From positions 1-5,972 of the forward strand of contig URVS01000094.1 in assembly GCA_900551385.1 (NCBI GenBank): a stretch of DNA of 5,972 nucleotides, in the 5' to 3' direction. The notes under the pieces were generated by a model. The model did no database searches. It saw only the letters and a list, made by a program, of their open reading frames with translations, and had not been told where the DNA came from. Positions 5,885 through 5,972 of this stretch are shown here, in pieces. This DNA comes from an uncultured Mollicutes bacterium. Lineage in GTDB: Bacteria; Bacillota_I; Bacilli_A; RFN20; CAG-449. The stretch's first letter is position 1; each line of letters begins with the position of its first letter. Made by a program: the position numbers and the translations under genes.

Positions 5885-5972
5885 TGTTAAAAAACTTAAA
5901 GAAATGCAAATTTAAGCGGCTCTCCAAACTTCCGCGGGGTTAGAGTAGTCAAAAAAGCATAACAACGCGGGG
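5885..5972. other. Gene-free right-edge tail with an abrupt GC-rich segment
   Basis: The first 30 bases are ordinary AT-rich sequence. From about 5916 the composition changes sharply. CGCGGGG occurs twice in the same orientation (5933-5939 and 5966-5972), 33 bases apart, and GCGG/CCGC (5916-5919 with 5932-5935) can form a short stem. AACTTC/GGGGTT (5928-5939 region, wobble pairs included) offers an overlapping alternative. Nothing else in the window except the protease 5' end is so GC-dense. It may be the edge of a structured RNA, a repeat or a mobile element that continues to the right. I cannot identify it from this fragment. Confidence 0.4.

Noticed and set aside
1..5972. CRISPR array, rRNA, tRNA or insertion-sequence ends
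   Set aside because: No regularly spaced long repeats, no tRNA or rRNA signatures and no transposase fragments are visible. Only the GC-rich right tail remains unexplained.

Overview
The window comes from a very AT-rich (visibly about 70-75% A+T) low-GC Gram-positive-type bacterium, most likely a member of the Bacillota such as an uncultured Bacilli/Erysipelotrichia-like lineage. The evidence is the codon use, the purine-rich Shine-Dalgarno sites (AAGGTG, AGAGG, GGAGGG) and a bacterial-type class II lysyl-tRNA synthetase. Tryptophan is TGG throughout and no gene contains an in-frame TGA, so the standard bacterial code fits. The lineage assignment is inference.

Layout. (1) 1-1407, minus strand: the first 469 codons of a gene that runs off the left edge. 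It encodes a Schlafen AlbA_2 / HATPase / winged-helix protein, probably a DNA- or RNA-binding regulator. (2) 1408-1625: a divergent intergenic region. The half next to the AlbA_2 gene carries a row of ACTTCAA (TTGAAGT) repeats spaced about one helical turn apart, overlapping a good sigma-A-like promoter and suggesting autoregulation. (3) 1626-3122, plus strand: an intact lysS. (4) 3123-3295: a regulatory-looking region with two perfect tandem TTCGACAAAA units, whose reverse complement matches the Spo0A (0A) box in the 10-bp tandem arrangement, followed by an 18-bp perfect palindrome. (5) 3296-3988: a single-pass membrane protein with a charged, acid-rich N-terminal tail and an extracytoplasmic domain of unknown function. 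(6) 4046-5722: a subtilisin-family (S8) serine protease with an intact Asp/His/Asn/Ser set, a signal/anchor segment, a prodomain-like stretch and a C-terminal beta domain. (7) 5735-5884: a 49-residue cationic protein 12 bp after the protease stop, with its own good Shine-Dalgarno. (8) 5885-5972: a short tail that becomes abruptly GC-rich.

How the parts may work together. AlbA_2 and lysS are independent and divergent; lysS is housekeeping. The last three genes (membrane protein, S8 protease, 49-residue peptide) look like one co-oriented cassette and are the accessory, possibly undescribed, part of the window. Most striking, the 5' end of the protease reading frame contains a textbook intrinsic-terminator shape (10-bp stem plus eight T) whose 5' arm can instead pair perfectly with a downstream segment. 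That is the geometry of a terminator/antiterminator switch, but inside codons rather than in a leader. The protease start also has no Shine-Dalgarno, so the protease may be expressed conditionally relative to the membrane protein. All functional links among these three genes are inference from position.
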